From assembly GCA_030680405.1 (NCBI GenBank), contig JAUXVT010000069.1, forward strand, positions 1 through 43,244: a stretch of 43,244 nucleotides of DNA. The letters run 5' to 3'. This DNA comes from Thiobacillus sp. (GTDB lineage: Bacteria > Pseudomonadota > Gammaproteobacteria > Burkholderiales > Thiobacillaceae). Below are positions 24,630 to 33,387 of this stretch, in pieces. Numbering within the stretch: the stretch's first letter is position 1; each line of letters begins with the position of its first letter. Both the position numbers and the translations under genes were made by a program. A model generated the notes under the pieces. It made no database searches. It was not told the origin of the DNA and worked only from the letters and a program-made list of their open reading frames with translations.

Positions 24630-25617
24630 GAAGGTGTTTGTCTTTGAGTTTGTAACGGGTGGTGGATTCGCCGGAAAGGCGCTACCTGAGTTTTTACCTG
24701 ACGGCGAAGTCATATGGCAAGCACTGGTTGGTGACCTTAGTGCCATAGCAGGTGTGGAAGTGTTAACCCTGCGGGATAGCCGGCTGCCTCATCCTGGCAT
24801 GAATAAGGTTCAAATCATCACCACGGAGGCCAGTCGCTTCGAGGAAGATTACCAGTATTGCCTCGCAATGTCGGATGCAGTTTGGCCTGTGGCGCCGGAA
24901 GAGGCGGGAATACTGGAATCTCTTAATCTCGGGGTCCTGAATGCCGGTAAGCGTCTACTTGGTTGCCAACCCGAAGCAGTCCGTATCGCGTCCAGCAAAT
25001 TTGCCACAGCCCAGCAATTAAGCCGTGCTGGAATTGAAATTGCACCAACCTATACTTCGCCTTATTTAATGGCGGCGAAAGGTCCGGTGGTGGCAAAACC
25101 AGACGATGGCGCCGGTTGTCAGGACACACTGTACTTTTCCAATCTGACCGCCGCCGAAGAATGGACGCTGGCACAAGGCGGGACTGGCTTCGTTTTTCAA
25201 CACTTCCTTTCTGGCGACAATCTATCCCTTTCTCTGCTTTGCCATGAAAAAAATAGCAGTCAACTCCTTTCCGTTAACAGACAACATATCAGCCTGGAGA
25301 ACGGCCGCCTACGATTCCATGGCGTAGTGATCAATGCATTGCCCGACCCTGACGGGCGGTATGCCGATCTGGCCCAGCAAGTAGTCTCTGCAATACCCGG
25401 TTTATGGGGCTATGTGGGTATCGACCTGATTGAGACTGAAGATGGACCCGTGATTCTGGAAGTGAACCCCCGTGCCACAGTGTCCTATGCCGGCTTGCGA
25501 TCGGTACTAAGTTTTAATCCGGCAGAGAAAGTGCTGTCGCTGCCCGATAGCCAACCCTTACGAAACCTGCTGCCGGCTAGCTCAATAAACTGCACAAATT
25601 TTTCTCTACTCTTATGA
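24628..25617 (+). CDS. ATP-grasp ligase, MfnD-like (tyramine/tyrosine-glutamate ligase family)
   Basis: A 329-residue ATP-grasp protein. The start VFEFVTGGGFAGKALPEF is typical of the group that includes archaeal MfnD, which joins glutamate to tyramine in methanofuran synthesis. Other marks are GKRLLGCQPEAVRIASSK, VVAKPDDGAGCQDT (ATP loop) and the metal site GVIDL-like YVGIDLIETEDGPVILEVNPRATVSYAG shown in parts: GIDLIE and LEVNPR. AAGGA at 24616-24620 serves the ATG. It overlaps the next, MfnF-like, gene by 4 bases, which supports a methanofuran role. Confidence 0.72.
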   Translation: MKVFVFEFVTGGGFAGKALPEFLPDGEVIWQALVGDLSAIAGVEVLTLRDSRLPHPGMNKVQIITTEASRFEEDYQYCLAMSDAVWPVAPEEAGILESLNLGVLNAGKRLLGCQPEAVRIASSKFATAQQLSRAGIEIAPTYTSPYLMAAKGPVVAKPDDGAGCQDTLYFSNLTAAEEWTLAQGGTGFVFQHFLSGDNLSLSLLCHEKNSSQLLSVNRQHISLENGRLRFHGVVINALPDPDGRYADLAQQVVSAIPGLWGYVGIDLIETEDGPVILEVNPRATVSYAGLRSVLSFNPAEKVLSLPDSQPLRNLLPASSINCTNFSLLL

Positions 25618-26729
25618 ACACACAGTCAACCACATGGCTCATGGAAGAGACCTTTATCGGATGGGACGTGGGTGGAGCGCACCTGAAGGCAGCTCAAATA
25701 GAGATGGATGGCAGGATATCCGGAGTTTGGCTTGAGCCTTGCCCGCTTTGGCGCGGTTTGGATTACTTATATCAAGCCATCGACCGGATTGTGACCAACA
25801 TTTTAGCGAGTGAGCCCCACTCGCTCCAGCATGCCATCACCATGACCGGGGAGATGGCCGATTTGTTTGAAACACGGCATGCCGGTGTACATGCTCTGGT
25901 AACCATCTTGTGCGAGCGCCTTGGCTCTGATCGGGTTCTCTTTTATGCCGGTGGCCAAGGCTGGCTCAATGCTAGCCTAGCTTATCAGCGTACAGAACAA
26001 GTCGCCTCTGCCAACTGGCATGCTACGGCTCACCTAGTATCGACATGTGTAAGCGATGCCATTCTGATCGATATCGGCAGCACAACCACCGACCTAATTC
26101 CAATTCGAGATGGGAGGGTGGCCTCCAAAAGCAACAGTGACAGCGATCGCCTATCCGCAGGCGAATTAGTCTACACAGGCGTGGCACGCACCCCTGTCAT
26201 GGCCATGGCGAACGAAGCGCCAGTGGCCGGACGTTTCACCCCCTTAATGTCCGAACATTTCGCTACCAGCTCAGATATTTATCGGGTACTGGGTCTGCTG
26301 CCGGTAAAAGCCGATCTGCATGACAGTGCGGATGGAGGCGCCAAAACCCCCGAAGCCAGCCGGACACGCCTAGCCCGTATGGTGGGAAGGGATGCCAGGG
26401 AATTGCCTGATAAAGCCTGGATCGAGCTTGCATCCTGGTTTGCTGACGCCCAGATGACTCAAATCGTCCGCTCGTTGCGGCAAGTGTTGTCACGAGAGGT
26501 GTTAGCTCCATCCGCCCCTCTGGTCATCGCCGGGGCGGGGGGATTTCTGGGGCCTCGGCTTGCGGCCTGGATGGAACGGCCAGTGATTAATTTCTCCCAA
26601 ATTCTTGGGGCTAATAACATTCAGGATCTTGTTGACTGGTGCGCGCCAGCTGTCGCGGTAGGGCTGCTGCTAACAGCACACGGCATGCATCCAACCGTTC
26701 GCGCACCGGTAGATATGCTATGCGGCTGA
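25614..26729 (+). CDS. MfnF-like H4MPT-linked C1 pathway protein (hydantoinase A-like)
   Basis: A 371-residue protein of the actin-like/hydantoinase A group known in bacteria as 'H4MPT-linked C1 transfer pathway protein'. The archaeal relative MfnF joins the furan pyrophosphate to gamma-glutamyltyramine, giving the methanofuran core. Two phosphate-binding loops are visible: GWDVGGAHLKAAQ near residue 20 and LIDIGSTTTDLIPI near residue 155; SAGELVYTGVARTPV follows. The start ATG overlaps the upstream stop (ATGA) and the end overlaps pabB by 10 bases. Confidence 0.8.
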   Translation: MNTQSTTWLMEETFIGWDVGGAHLKAAQIEMDGRISGVWLEPCPLWRGLDYLYQAIDRIVTNILASEPHSLQHAITMTGEMADLFETRHAGVHALVTILCERLGSDRVLFYAGGQGWLNASLAYQRTEQVASANWHATAHLVSTCVSDAILIDIGSTTTDLIPIRDGRVASKSNSDSDRLSAGELVYTGVARTPVMAMANEAPVAGRFTPLMSEHFATSSDIYRVLGLLPVKADLHDSADGGAKTPEASRTRLARMVGRDARELPDKAWIELASWFADAQMTQIVRSLRQVLSREVLAPSAPLVIAGAGGFLGPRLAAWMERPVINFSQILGANNIQDLVDWCAPAVAVGLLLTAHGMHPTVRAPVDMLCG

Positions 26730-28111
26730 CTTCCCTTCCTTACCATCCAGATAGCGCAAAACTGTTTGAGGCTATCGCCGATGAGCCGTGGTCGGTGTTC
26801 CTTGACAGCGGACGACCACGCTCCACCATGGGGCACATTGATATCCTGTCAGCGCGGCCCTACATAACTTTGGTTACCCGGGCTGGTATGACTGAGGTTC
26901 TGGAAAGGAACCGGCCAACGCTCTCCCCTGCGGATCCATTCGACCTGTTGCGCCATTATCTTTCTGTGGACGGCCAATCCACGGAGCTTCCCTTCGCCGG
27001 CGGCGCCATCGGCTACTTCGGCTATGACCTCGCTCGCCGCATCGAACACATGCCCAGCCAAGCGCGCGACGCAGAGGCCATACCGGATATGGCGGTAGGC
27101 ATCTACGACTGGGCTGTGCTCGTCGATCACGAACAACGCGCCGGCTGGCTAGTCGGCGCCGGACGCGATGCGCAAACCGAGGCCACCTGGAACGAGCTAA
27201 CCGCCCTGTTCAGCGACCCACCTTATTCCACTGCCCGCCGCCCATTCCAGGTCGGACCAATCACCTGCAACTTCACGCCTGATAGCTACCGTCAGGCATT
27301 TTCCCGCATCCAGCGCTACATTGCCGCGGGCGACTGCTACCAGGTCAACCTGGCCCAGCGATTCGCCACCCAGGTCAGCGGCGATCACTGGCTTGGTTAC
27401 CAGTCTCTGCGCCGGCTCAACCCGGCGCCATACTCGGCCTATCTCAACCTTCCAGGCGCACGCATTCTGTCATCTTCGCCGGAACGCTTTCTGGAAGTGA
27501 AACAGGGTCGCGTGGAAACCAAGCCGATCAAGGGCACGCGCGCCCGCGCTGCAGAGCCCGAAGCGGATTCGGCGCTGGCCCGGGAACTTGGGGATAGCAC
27601 CAAGGACCGTGCAGAAAACCTGATGATTGTCGACCTGCTGCGCAACGACTTGGGCAAGGTGTGTGCGCCTGGTTCAATAGCAGTGCCCAAGCTGTTTAAG
27701 ATCGAGAGTTTCGCGACAGTGCATCATTTAGTCAGTACAGTAACTGGCCGCCTCGCCGATGGGGTGGATGCGGTGGGCCTGTTGCGCGCAGCATTTCCGG
27801 GTGGCTCGATCACCGGGGCACCGAAACTGCGCGCCATGGAGATTATCGAGGAACTGGAACCGAACCGTCGTGGCATATATTGCGGCGCCATTGGCTGGCT
27901 TGGATTCAATGGCGACATGGACACCAACATCGCAATCCGCACAATGGTCAGCTCTGAGAATTCGCTGCGTTTCTGGGCGGGCGGTGGCATCGTCGCCGAC
28001 TCCCGGGCAGACGAGGAGTTTCAGGAATGCCTCGACAAGGCATCAGCCATGTTGAGACTGGTGCAGGAGTGTGGCGGGAATCTGGCTAGCGAACAATGCT
28101 CAGGGTCGTGA
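26720..28111 (+). CDS. pabB: Aminodeoxychorismate synthase component I
   Basis: A 463-residue chorismate-using enzyme making 4-amino-4-deoxychorismate, the precursor of p-aminobenzoate. The active-site lysine is in KPIKGTRAR, which marks PabB; anthranilate synthase TrpE has Ala there. Also seen: SSSPERFLEV, DLLRNDLGKVC, FPGGSITGAPKLRAMEII and YCGAIGWLGFNGDMDTNI. The family start MRLTSLPYHPDS is at 26720; an upstream in-frame start would overlap the previous gene by 91 bases. No pabC or pabA is next to it. In this setting it probably feeds MptG as well as folate. Confidence 0.9.
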   Translation: MRLTSLPYHPDSAKLFEAIADEPWSVFLDSGRPRSTMGHIDILSARPYITLVTRAGMTEVLERNRPTLSPADPFDLLRHYLSVDGQSTELPFAGGAIGYFGYDLARRIEHMPSQARDAEAIPDMAVGIYDWAVLVDHEQRAGWLVGAGRDAQTEATWNELTALFSDPPYSTARRPFQVGPITCNFTPDSYRQAFSRIQRYIAAGDCYQVNLAQRFATQVSGDHWLGYQSLRRLNPAPYSAYLNLPGARILSSSPERFLEVKQGRVETKPIKGTRARAAEPEADSALARELGDSTKDRAENLMIVDLLRNDLGKVCAPGSIAVPKLFKIESFATVHHLVSTVTGRLADGVDAVGLLRAAFPGGSITGAPKLRAMEIIEELEPNRRGIYCGAIGWLGFNGDMDTNIAIRTMVSSENSLRFWAGGGIVADSRADEEFQECLDKASAMLRLVQECGGNLASEQCSGS

Positions 28112-28677
28112 AACTTGGCGGCAGCCTACACCGCGCGCCAGAACTTGCAGGCTGCCTTAAAGCACTATCTCGAGCTGGCGAACGAGTCGTGCTTGTACCT
28201 GGTGGCGGCCCATTCGCCAACACGGTACGTACTGTCCAGACCCAATCCGGTATAAGCGATGCTGCTGCACATCACATGGCGTTGCTTGCCATGGAGCAGT
28301 ATGGTCTGATGTTGTGTGATCTGGAACCTGGGTTGGTTCCCGTTAACAGCATGGAGAACATCGCCAGTACGCTAGCGCAGGGCCATACGCCGGTCTGGTT
28401 GCCTGCCGCGATGTGCCTAGATGCGTCGGATATCCATGAGAACTGGACCGTGACCTCCGATAGTCTGGCGGCTTGGTTAGCAATCAGACTTGCTGCTGAT
28501 AGCCTCACTTTAATCAAATATGAGCGCCCTTCTGATGCAGACCCCATTGCGATGGCGATGACAGGATGGGTCGATACGGCCTTTCCTTTTTTCGCAAACA
28601 AATTTGGCGGGCCAATTCATGTGCTGGGTCTCCAAGAGGCCAACAAGATTGGGGAATGGCTGTCTCAACAAGTTTAA
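28096..28677 (+). CDS. Amino acid kinase family protein, MfnE-like
   Basis: A 193-residue small kinase of the aspartokinase/UMP-kinase fold. It opens with VVKLGGSLHRAPEL, then VVLVPGGGPFANTVR and, near residue 120, WTVTSDSLAAWLA, where the Asp binds metal-nucleotide. Archaeal MfnE of this fold phosphorylates aminomethylfuran phosphate to the diphosphate, the substrate of MfnF. The MfnF-like and MfnD-like genes lie just upstream, making this role likely. It overlaps pabB by 16 bases and is the last gene of the C1 cluster before IS1595. Confidence 0.75.
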   Translation: MLRVVKLGGSLHRAPELAGCLKALSRAGERVVLVPGGGPFANTVRTVQTQSGISDAAAHHMALLAMEQYGLMLCDLEPGLVPVNSMENIASTLAQGHTPVWLPAAMCLDASDIHENWTVTSDSLAAWLAIRLAADSLTLIKYERPSDADPIAMAMTGWVDTAFPFFANKFGGPIHVLGLQEANKIGEWLSQQV

Positions 28678-28758
28678 TTTAGGTCGGGCAATGATAAAGA
28701 AAACATTTACGCAACAATGGATTACTGAATAGCGCCAAGAGCGCGCTTTATTCCCTGC

Positions 28759-29659
28759 TTATTTTCTCGATATAGGCCTCAATACCATTTTCAGTTTTAC
28801 CTGAGTATGCGTCAGGCAGGTGTTGAGCAGGCGTAATGGCAACTTGGCTTCCCACTCACGTCGGTTGAACCGGTAGCAGACCTCATTGAGATGCTCTTGC
28901 AGATACCGGGACGATACGCCGTGATAGGTGCCCAGCAAAAACGCCTTGAGGTTGCCGATGGCAATATGCACCCAAGGCAGCCATTCGCCTGCCTTGTCAG
29001 GCGGCGTCACCCGTGCGGCATGGTGCGGTGTCTTGCCGATCACCACCAGGGAAGCCAGCGCATCGCAGCGCACCAGTTGACTGGGCGGGAGATGACGTTG
29101 AACAAACTGTGCCACCGTTTCACGGGTGACGGCAGAGACCTGTTGCATCGCGATAAACCCGGCACGCTTGTCCCGGTTCTCAATCGCCACCAGCACCGGG
29201 GTTTTGCCCTCGGCACCGCGTCCTCGCTTTTTCCCGCTGCGACGGCCACCCACCAAGGCATCGTCAATCTCGATCAGATCGTGCAGCTGATAGAGGCTGC
29301 CCCGGTGTCCCATGGCAATGTGGATCTTGCGCAGCATCCGGCTGGCGGTGATCCAGGACACGTCAATCTGTTTTGAAAGACGCACGGCAGAGACACCGCC
29401 CTTGTCCGAGGCAGCCAGGTAGATCGCCCAGAACCACTTGGTCAGGGGCAGGTTGATGGAGTGAAACAGCGTCCCCGCCGTGAGCGAGGCTTGGTAGTGG
29501 TACTTGGAGCATTCGTAGGAATGGCGCGTGGTGATGGCATAGCCATAATCATGCCCGCAGCGCGGGCAACGGAACCCTTCCGGCTAGCGCCTGCGCGCAG
29601 GCTTCTTCCGTACCATACTGGTCCTGCCAGTCCAGCAGGTTGGTTTCCGTCGCTTTCAT
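28759..29659 (-). pseudogene. IS1595-family (ISXO2-like) transposase, frameshifted
   Basis: The ATG at 29659, with AAGGAG before it, opens MKATETNLLDWQDQYG. The frame breaks at about 29578, and a second frame continues with the zinc-ribbon GFRCPRCGHDYG, then YECSKYHYQASLTAGTLF, LPLTKWFWAIYLAAS and the DDE domain (IEIDDALVGGRRSGKKRGR, WVHIAIGNLKAFLLGTYHGV, HLNEVCYRFNRR). Several codons usually found before GFRCP are missing, so a small deletion is likelier than a single-base slip. TTTTCAGTTT (28788-28797) and AAACTGAAAA (29704-29713) form an inverted pair that may mark the ends. Confidence 0.8.
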
Positions 29660-29738
29660 GATTCAACTCCTTATCTCGTTGATCTCAAAGCGTTAGGAAG
29701 GAGAAACTGAAAACAGTACAGCGGCATATTTCAATAGG

Positions 29739-30254
29739 ATGACACCTGTTGGCGCAACCGAGACGGGTCGTGGCCCAGAAACCGGACTGGAAAGCTGGCA
29801 GGTCGAAGCGCGTGGCATCCAGATACGGCTGACGCAGACCAGCCCTGATCAGGCGTGGGCGTTTTACCAGGCACGAGGCTTCACACTCGAACAGGCGGAG
29901 CATTACGCATCCAGCTGCGTCTTCATGACTGTGATTCGCAACATTGGCGCAACTCCAATCAAGCATCGCCTGTCCGACTGGCGTTATGTCATTGAGGGCG
30001 GCAGGTCCAGGCCCATCCGCAGCAAGACGGAGTGGGAAAAATATGGACACGCAGCGGGGTCCCAGAGTCAGCCCGGATAGCGTTCACCGGGCTCAGTTTC
30101 CTTCGACACAGACCTTCTCACCGAAAGACTGGAACCAGGGCATGACGGCCTACCCCCTGGAAGCCGTTTCAACCTGATATTCAATTGGCGTGCGGATGGG
30201 ATACTGCGCGCAGCAAAACTCAAAAACGTGAGGTGCATGGATGAGAGTCAGTAA
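29739..30254 (+). pseudogene. Unknown protein gene with two compensating frameshifts
   Basis: The first frame encodes WQVEARGIQIRLTQTSPDQ, ARGFTLEQAEHYASSCVFM and HRLSDWRYV. It slips between about 30040 and 30075 into a second frame (AQFPSTQTFSPKDWNQGM) and returns at about 30168 to the first (FNLIFNWRADGILRAAKLKN), ending with TAA at 30252-30254, inside the start of the TlpA-like gene. The pieces join into one sensible protein of about 170 residues without a recognised domain. There is no signal peptide; the 5' end may have been removed by the neighbouring IS1595 element. I do not recognise the family. Confidence 0.55.
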
Positions 30255-30768
30255 CATTGTCGGCGCGCTGCTTATGGCGCTGAGTCTAACGGCCTCAGCG
30301 ACGGATTTGCCGGCGTTGGCCCACAGCCTGACTGCGCAGGCCGCGAAGAAAACGGCACCCGCGCTGAAGCTGAAGGATATCGATGGCCAAAGTCATGACT
30401 TGGCCGAGCTCAAAGGCAAGGTTGTCCTGATCAACTTCTGGGCGACCTGGTGTCCACCCTGCCGGCGTTAAATGCCTTCCATGGAACGCCTTGCGCAAAA
30501 GCTGCATGGCGAAAATTTCGTCGTGCTGGCGGTGGATGCGGGTGAAGACGCCGACACTATCCAAACCTTCACCAGCCAACTGGAGTCGGCCCTTCGTTTC
30601 CCATTCTGCTCGACACCAACAGCAAAACCATGCAAACTTGGAAATTGGTCGGCCTGCCAACGACCTATCTGATAGACCGGAAAGGGCATATCGCCTACCA
30701 CGCAATTGCGGTCGCGAATTCGACCATCCGGAGATCGAACAGGTAGTGCGCGAATTTCTTATGCACTG
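30241..30768 (+). pseudogene. TlpA-family thiol-disulfide oxidoreductase, three lesions
   Basis: A signal peptide ([15 protein letters not shown]) is followed by [19 protein letters not shown] and the active site [12 protein letters not shown]. The next codon, 77, is TAA at 30469-30471 where relatives have Glu (GAA). Reading on gives MPSMERLAQKLHGENF and VLAVDAGEDADTIQTF, then a slip near 30600 (the intended frame reads LLDTNSKTMQTWKLVGLPTT), and another near 30710 into GREFDHPEIEQVVREFLMH. One nonsense and two frameshifts make function very unlikely. Such proteins are periplasmic thioredoxins. Confidence 0.8.
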
Positions 30769-30776
30769 AGACCGTC

Positions 30777-32123
30777 ATGACATTTGACCGTGAGAGCTTG
30801 TCCCTGCTGGACGAAGCCCTGGCCGTGCTGGCGGACGGCTTTCGCGACCTACCCCAAATCCCGACGAGCATTGACCTTGCGCAACTGCGCGAGCCCCTGC
30901 TGGCTGCCGCACAACGTCTGCAAAACAACGACCCCTATCATCACCCGCTCTACATCGGCCATATGCAAAAACCGCCGCATCCCGTCGCGCGGCTGGCCTA
31001 CTGTCTGACGCTCTGGATCAACCCAAACAACCACGCTTACGATGGCGGCCATGCGAGTTCAGTCATGGAACTGGAAGCCATTGGAGAGATCGCGCGCATG
31101 TTCGGATGGGAGTCCTGCCAGGGTCACCTTTGCGGAGGCGGCACGCTGGCTAATTTTGAGGCGCTCTGGATCGCGCGTGAACGACTTCCCGGCAAGACCA
31201 TCGCCGCATCAACCCAGGCGCACTACACCCACGAACGTTTGTCCGGCGTACTCGGCGCGCCATTCCAAGCCATTCCGGCAGACCGGCAAGGACGTATGGA
31301 CGTAGCGGCGCTGGAAAGTGCGTTGCATAGCCGCGAGATAGGCACCGTAGTGGTCACCTTGGGGACTACCGCAACAGGCGCAGTCGACCCGCTTGACCAA
31401 ATCCTCGCCCTGCGTTCGCGTCACGAATTTCGGATTCACGTCGACGCAGCGTATGGCGGCTACTTCACCCTCGCCAACAACCTGGATGCAGAGACCCGGC
31501 GCGCCCTCGATCTCGTCTCCCAGGCCGACTCCATTGCCATCGACCCGCACAAGCACGGGCTCCAGCCTTATGGCTGCGGCTGCGTGTTGTTCCGCGACCC
31601 GGACGTAAAGCGTCACTACCTCCACGACTCGCCCTATACTTATTTAAGCACGGACGATCCGCACTTGGGTGAAATTTCCCTGGAATGTTCGCGCCCCGGC
31701 GCCGCGGCGGCGGCCCTCTGGGCCACCCAACGCCTGCTTCCCCTGGTTCCCGGTGGGGTTTTCGCACAAGGTCTGGCATCCGGACGCGAAGCAGCCCTGG
31801 CCCTGTATCGGGCCCTGGCCGTGGATAATCGCTTCGCCCCCCTCTTCCGCCCCCAACTCGACATCGTTGTCTGGGCCGTGCGTGCTGACACTTCAAGCCA
31901 AGCTTCCCTACTCGCGCGTGCGTTTTACATAGCCACCAAGAAACGCGACTTACACCTGTCCCTGGTCACCATTCCCAAAGCGATGCTGGAGGCCGCTGCT
32001 CCGGTGCGCACCTGGGATGCGGACACGATCACCTGCTTGCGCGCCTGCGTTATGAAACCGGAACATCGTGAGTGGATGACAGAGATATTGGCGCGCCTAG
32101 ATGCCGCCGCTGAGGATGTTTAA
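30777..32123 (+). CDS. Group II PLP-dependent decarboxylase (candidate tyrosine decarboxylase)
   Basis: A 448-residue aromatic/glutamate decarboxylase-fold enzyme. The PLP lysine is Lys259 in AIDPHKHGLQPYG; Asp223 in HVDAAYGGY contacts the pyridine nitrogen; the substrate-side block is GHMQKPPHPVARLAY and AYDGGHASSVMELEAI. Archaeal MfnA, of the same superfamily, makes tyramine for methanofuran. With MfnD/E/F-like genes 2-6 kb upstream, a tyrosine decarboxylase role is attractive. Glutamate or another amino acid remains possible. It is the only intact gene after the decayed stretch. It ends 4 bases into the convergent phnA-like gene. Confidence 0.8.
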   Translation: MTFDRESLSLLDEALAVLADGFRDLPQIPTSIDLAQLREPLLAAAQRLQNNDPYHHPLYIGHMQKPPHPVARLAYCLTLWINPNNHAYDGGHASSVMELEAIGEIARMFGWESCQGHLCGGGTLANFEALWIARERLPGKTIAASTQAHYTHERLSGVLGAPFQAIPADRQGRMDVAALESALHSREIGTVVVTLGTTATGAVDPLDQILALRSRHEFRIHVDAAYGGYFTLANNLDAETRRALDLVSQADSIAIDPHKHGLQPYGCGCVLFRDPDVKRHYLHDSPYTYLSTDDPHLGEISLECSRPGAAAAALWATQRLLPLVPGGVFAQGLASGREAALALYRALAVDNRFAPLFRPQLDIVVWAVRADTSSQASLLARAFYIATKKRDLHLSLVTIPKAMLEAAAPVRTWDADTITCLRACVMKPEHREWMTEILARLDAAAEDV

Positions 32124-32362
32124 ATTACAACGTTGAAGAAGGTTTTCAACACCAGCCCTTTCACCTTCTCGGCATTGCACTCGATTTCCGCTTCGTCATC
32201 CGTGACGCGGATATTCTTGATCACCGTCCCCCGCTTCAGCGTCACCGACGCGCCCTTCACCTTCAGGTCCTTGATCACCATCACGGAATCGCCATCGTTA
32301 AGAAGGGTTCCGTTGCTGTCTTTCACATCCACCCTGTTTTCCTTTAGCCAATCATGGGACAT
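32120..32362 (-). CDS. PhnA-like (YjdM) small protein
   Basis: An 80-residue PhnA C-terminal-type domain: VKDSNGTLLNDGDSVMVIKDL and VKGASVTLKRGTVIKNIR match the family. Full-length PhnA proteins have an N-terminal zinc ribbon that is absent here, so this is the short form. Despite the family's old link to phosphonate use, its function is unsettled. It faces the decarboxylase gene tail to tail with a 4-base overlap. Its start lies two bases from a REP hairpin. Confidence 0.75.
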   Translation of the reverse strand: MSHDWLKENRVDVKDSNGTLLNDGDSVMVIKDLKVKGASVTLKRGTVIKNIRVTDDEAEIECNAEKVKGLVLKTFFNVVI

Positions 32363-32363
32363 C

Positions 32364-32390
32364 GTAGGTTGGGCTGCCCAAGCCCAACAC
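32364..32390 (+). repeat. REP hairpin, left of RAYT
   Basis: GTAGGTTGGGCTGCCCAAGC and then CCAACAC. The core GTTGGGCT / AGCCCAAC folds into an 8-bp stem with a 5-base loop. It is the inverted counterpart of the element at 32930-32960, sharing the GTAGGTTGGGCT head and CCAACAC tail. Confidence 0.75.
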
Positions 32391-32429
32391 CCTCCCCGCC
32401 ATACTCCCCATCCGTCTTGATCCCAACCC

Positions 32430-32915
32430 TCAATCCTCCTTCATCCACCCCATTCGAATGTAGCGGTGAATACCCGAATGCGGCCATGTCGAGGCCTGCG
32501 CCATATATCCATACTTCTCCGGATTGTGATGGATGTAATCAACGTGCGTTTGCAAATCCCGCTCGTCGCATATCAGATGTTCCCAATAGCGGCGTTGCCA
32601 GATACCTCGCTCCCGTTTCGCGGCGCGGCTCGGACGAATGCGCTCACCTTTTGGAATGCCGCGCGAGAAACCCGCCTTGATCAGCGACCAGCGCGTCGGA
32701 TAATCCGCATCTCCCAGCGGCAACTGCCAGATCGCATGAAGATGATCCGGCAGCACCACCATGGCCACAATCTCGAACGGGTGATGGAGTTTGACGATGC
32801 GGATGACTTCCCGCAACCGATCTGCCTGCTCGATCAGCAGGGTGCTTTTACGTTCCGCCAGCGCAACAGTGAAGAAGTATGTGCCGCCAGGAATCTGCGC
32901 CCGTCGATAGAGCAT
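32430..32915 (-). CDS. REP-associated tyrosine transposase (RAYT)
   Basis: A 161-residue Y1 transposase of the IS200/IS605-like TnpA-REP group. The HUH motif is in VVLPDHLHAIWQLP, and the catalytic tyrosine is probably in HVDYIHHNPEKYGY. KRERGIWQRRYWEHLICDE is the family's core stretch. RAYTs bind and cleave REP hairpins and spread them in genomes; here the gene is bracketed by two inverted REP copies, the expected arrangement. Start ATG at 32915. Confidence 0.88.
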   Translation of the reverse strand: MLYRRAQIPGGTYFFTVALAERKSTLLIEQADRLREVIRIVKLHHPFEIVAMVVLPDHLHAIWQLPLGDADYPTRWSLIKAGFSRGIPKGERIRPSRAAKRERGIWQRRYWEHLICDERDLQTHVDYIHHNPEKYGYMAQASTWPHSGIHRYIRMGWMKED

Positions 32916-32929
32916 GTCATGCGGGGGAC

Positions 32930-32960
32930 GTGTTGGGCTTCCTCATTCAGCCCAACCTAC
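32930..32960 (-). repeat. REP hairpin, right of RAYT
   Basis: On the plus strand GTGTTGGGCT-N9-AGCCCAACCTAC; stem GTTGGGCT/AGCCCAAC of 8 bp with a 9-base loop. Read on the minus strand it begins GTAGGTTGGGCT like the copy at 32364, so the two elements stand in inverted orientation around the RAYT gene. Confidence 0.75.
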
Positions 32961-32965
32961 GCGGG

Positions 32966-33349
32966 CTAGGAAACCACATTTCGAATCTCGGTATCAAGCG
33001 ATGAAAGGATTTTCTTCATAGCAAGTGCGAGGTCCAGGTACGCGTGCTTACACTTCAAGTCGGTCTTGTCTTTATCTGCCATGAAATCCAAGTATTTTTC
33101 AGATACTTCACTCGGCATCAAAACCATGATGTCAGACGCCATATTCGAGGAATAGCTGTTCTCCTCTATGCCTTCCGCGAACTGCTTCAGGGTTCGTTCA
33201 AATAAACCTTCAAGGCGGATACGTTCCGACTTTAGGTACTCAAGCTTCGCTTCTCGCTTCCAGCGATGGTGACCGAGAATTAGGGTTGAAAGAGGCCCAA
33301 TACTCCCAATCAGGCCACCAATAATTACACCAATCAGAGTGTCCGACAT
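32966..33349 (-). CDS. Small membrane-anchored protein of unknown function
   Basis: A 127-residue protein that I do not recognise. Residues 4-26 (LIGVIIGGLIGSIGPLSTLI) form one membrane segment, followed by a basic, charged helix (HHRWKREAKLEYLKSERIR) that could be a coiled coil, and a mostly helical polar C-terminal part. Base composition is richer in AT than the thyA-aat region to the right, hinting at acquisition with the RAYT area. A clear ribosome site, GGAGGT, precedes the ATG at 33349. Confidence 0.6.
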   Translation of the reverse strand: MSDTLIGVIIGGLIGSIGPLSTLILGHHRWKREAKLEYLKSERIRLEGLFERTLKQFAEGIEENSYSSNMASDIMVLMPSEVSEKYLDFMADKDKTDLKCKHAYLDLALAMKKILSSLDTEIRNVVS

Positions 33350-33387
33350 ATCACCTCCAAGATGCCCAACGGAAAGTGCCCATCTTG

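Noticed and set aside
29704..29713. Definite ends and target duplication of the IS1595 element
   Set aside because: A 10-base inverted pair exists (28788-28797 and 29704-29713), but the left copy lies inside the transposase 3' end and no 8-base direct repeat flanks the pair.
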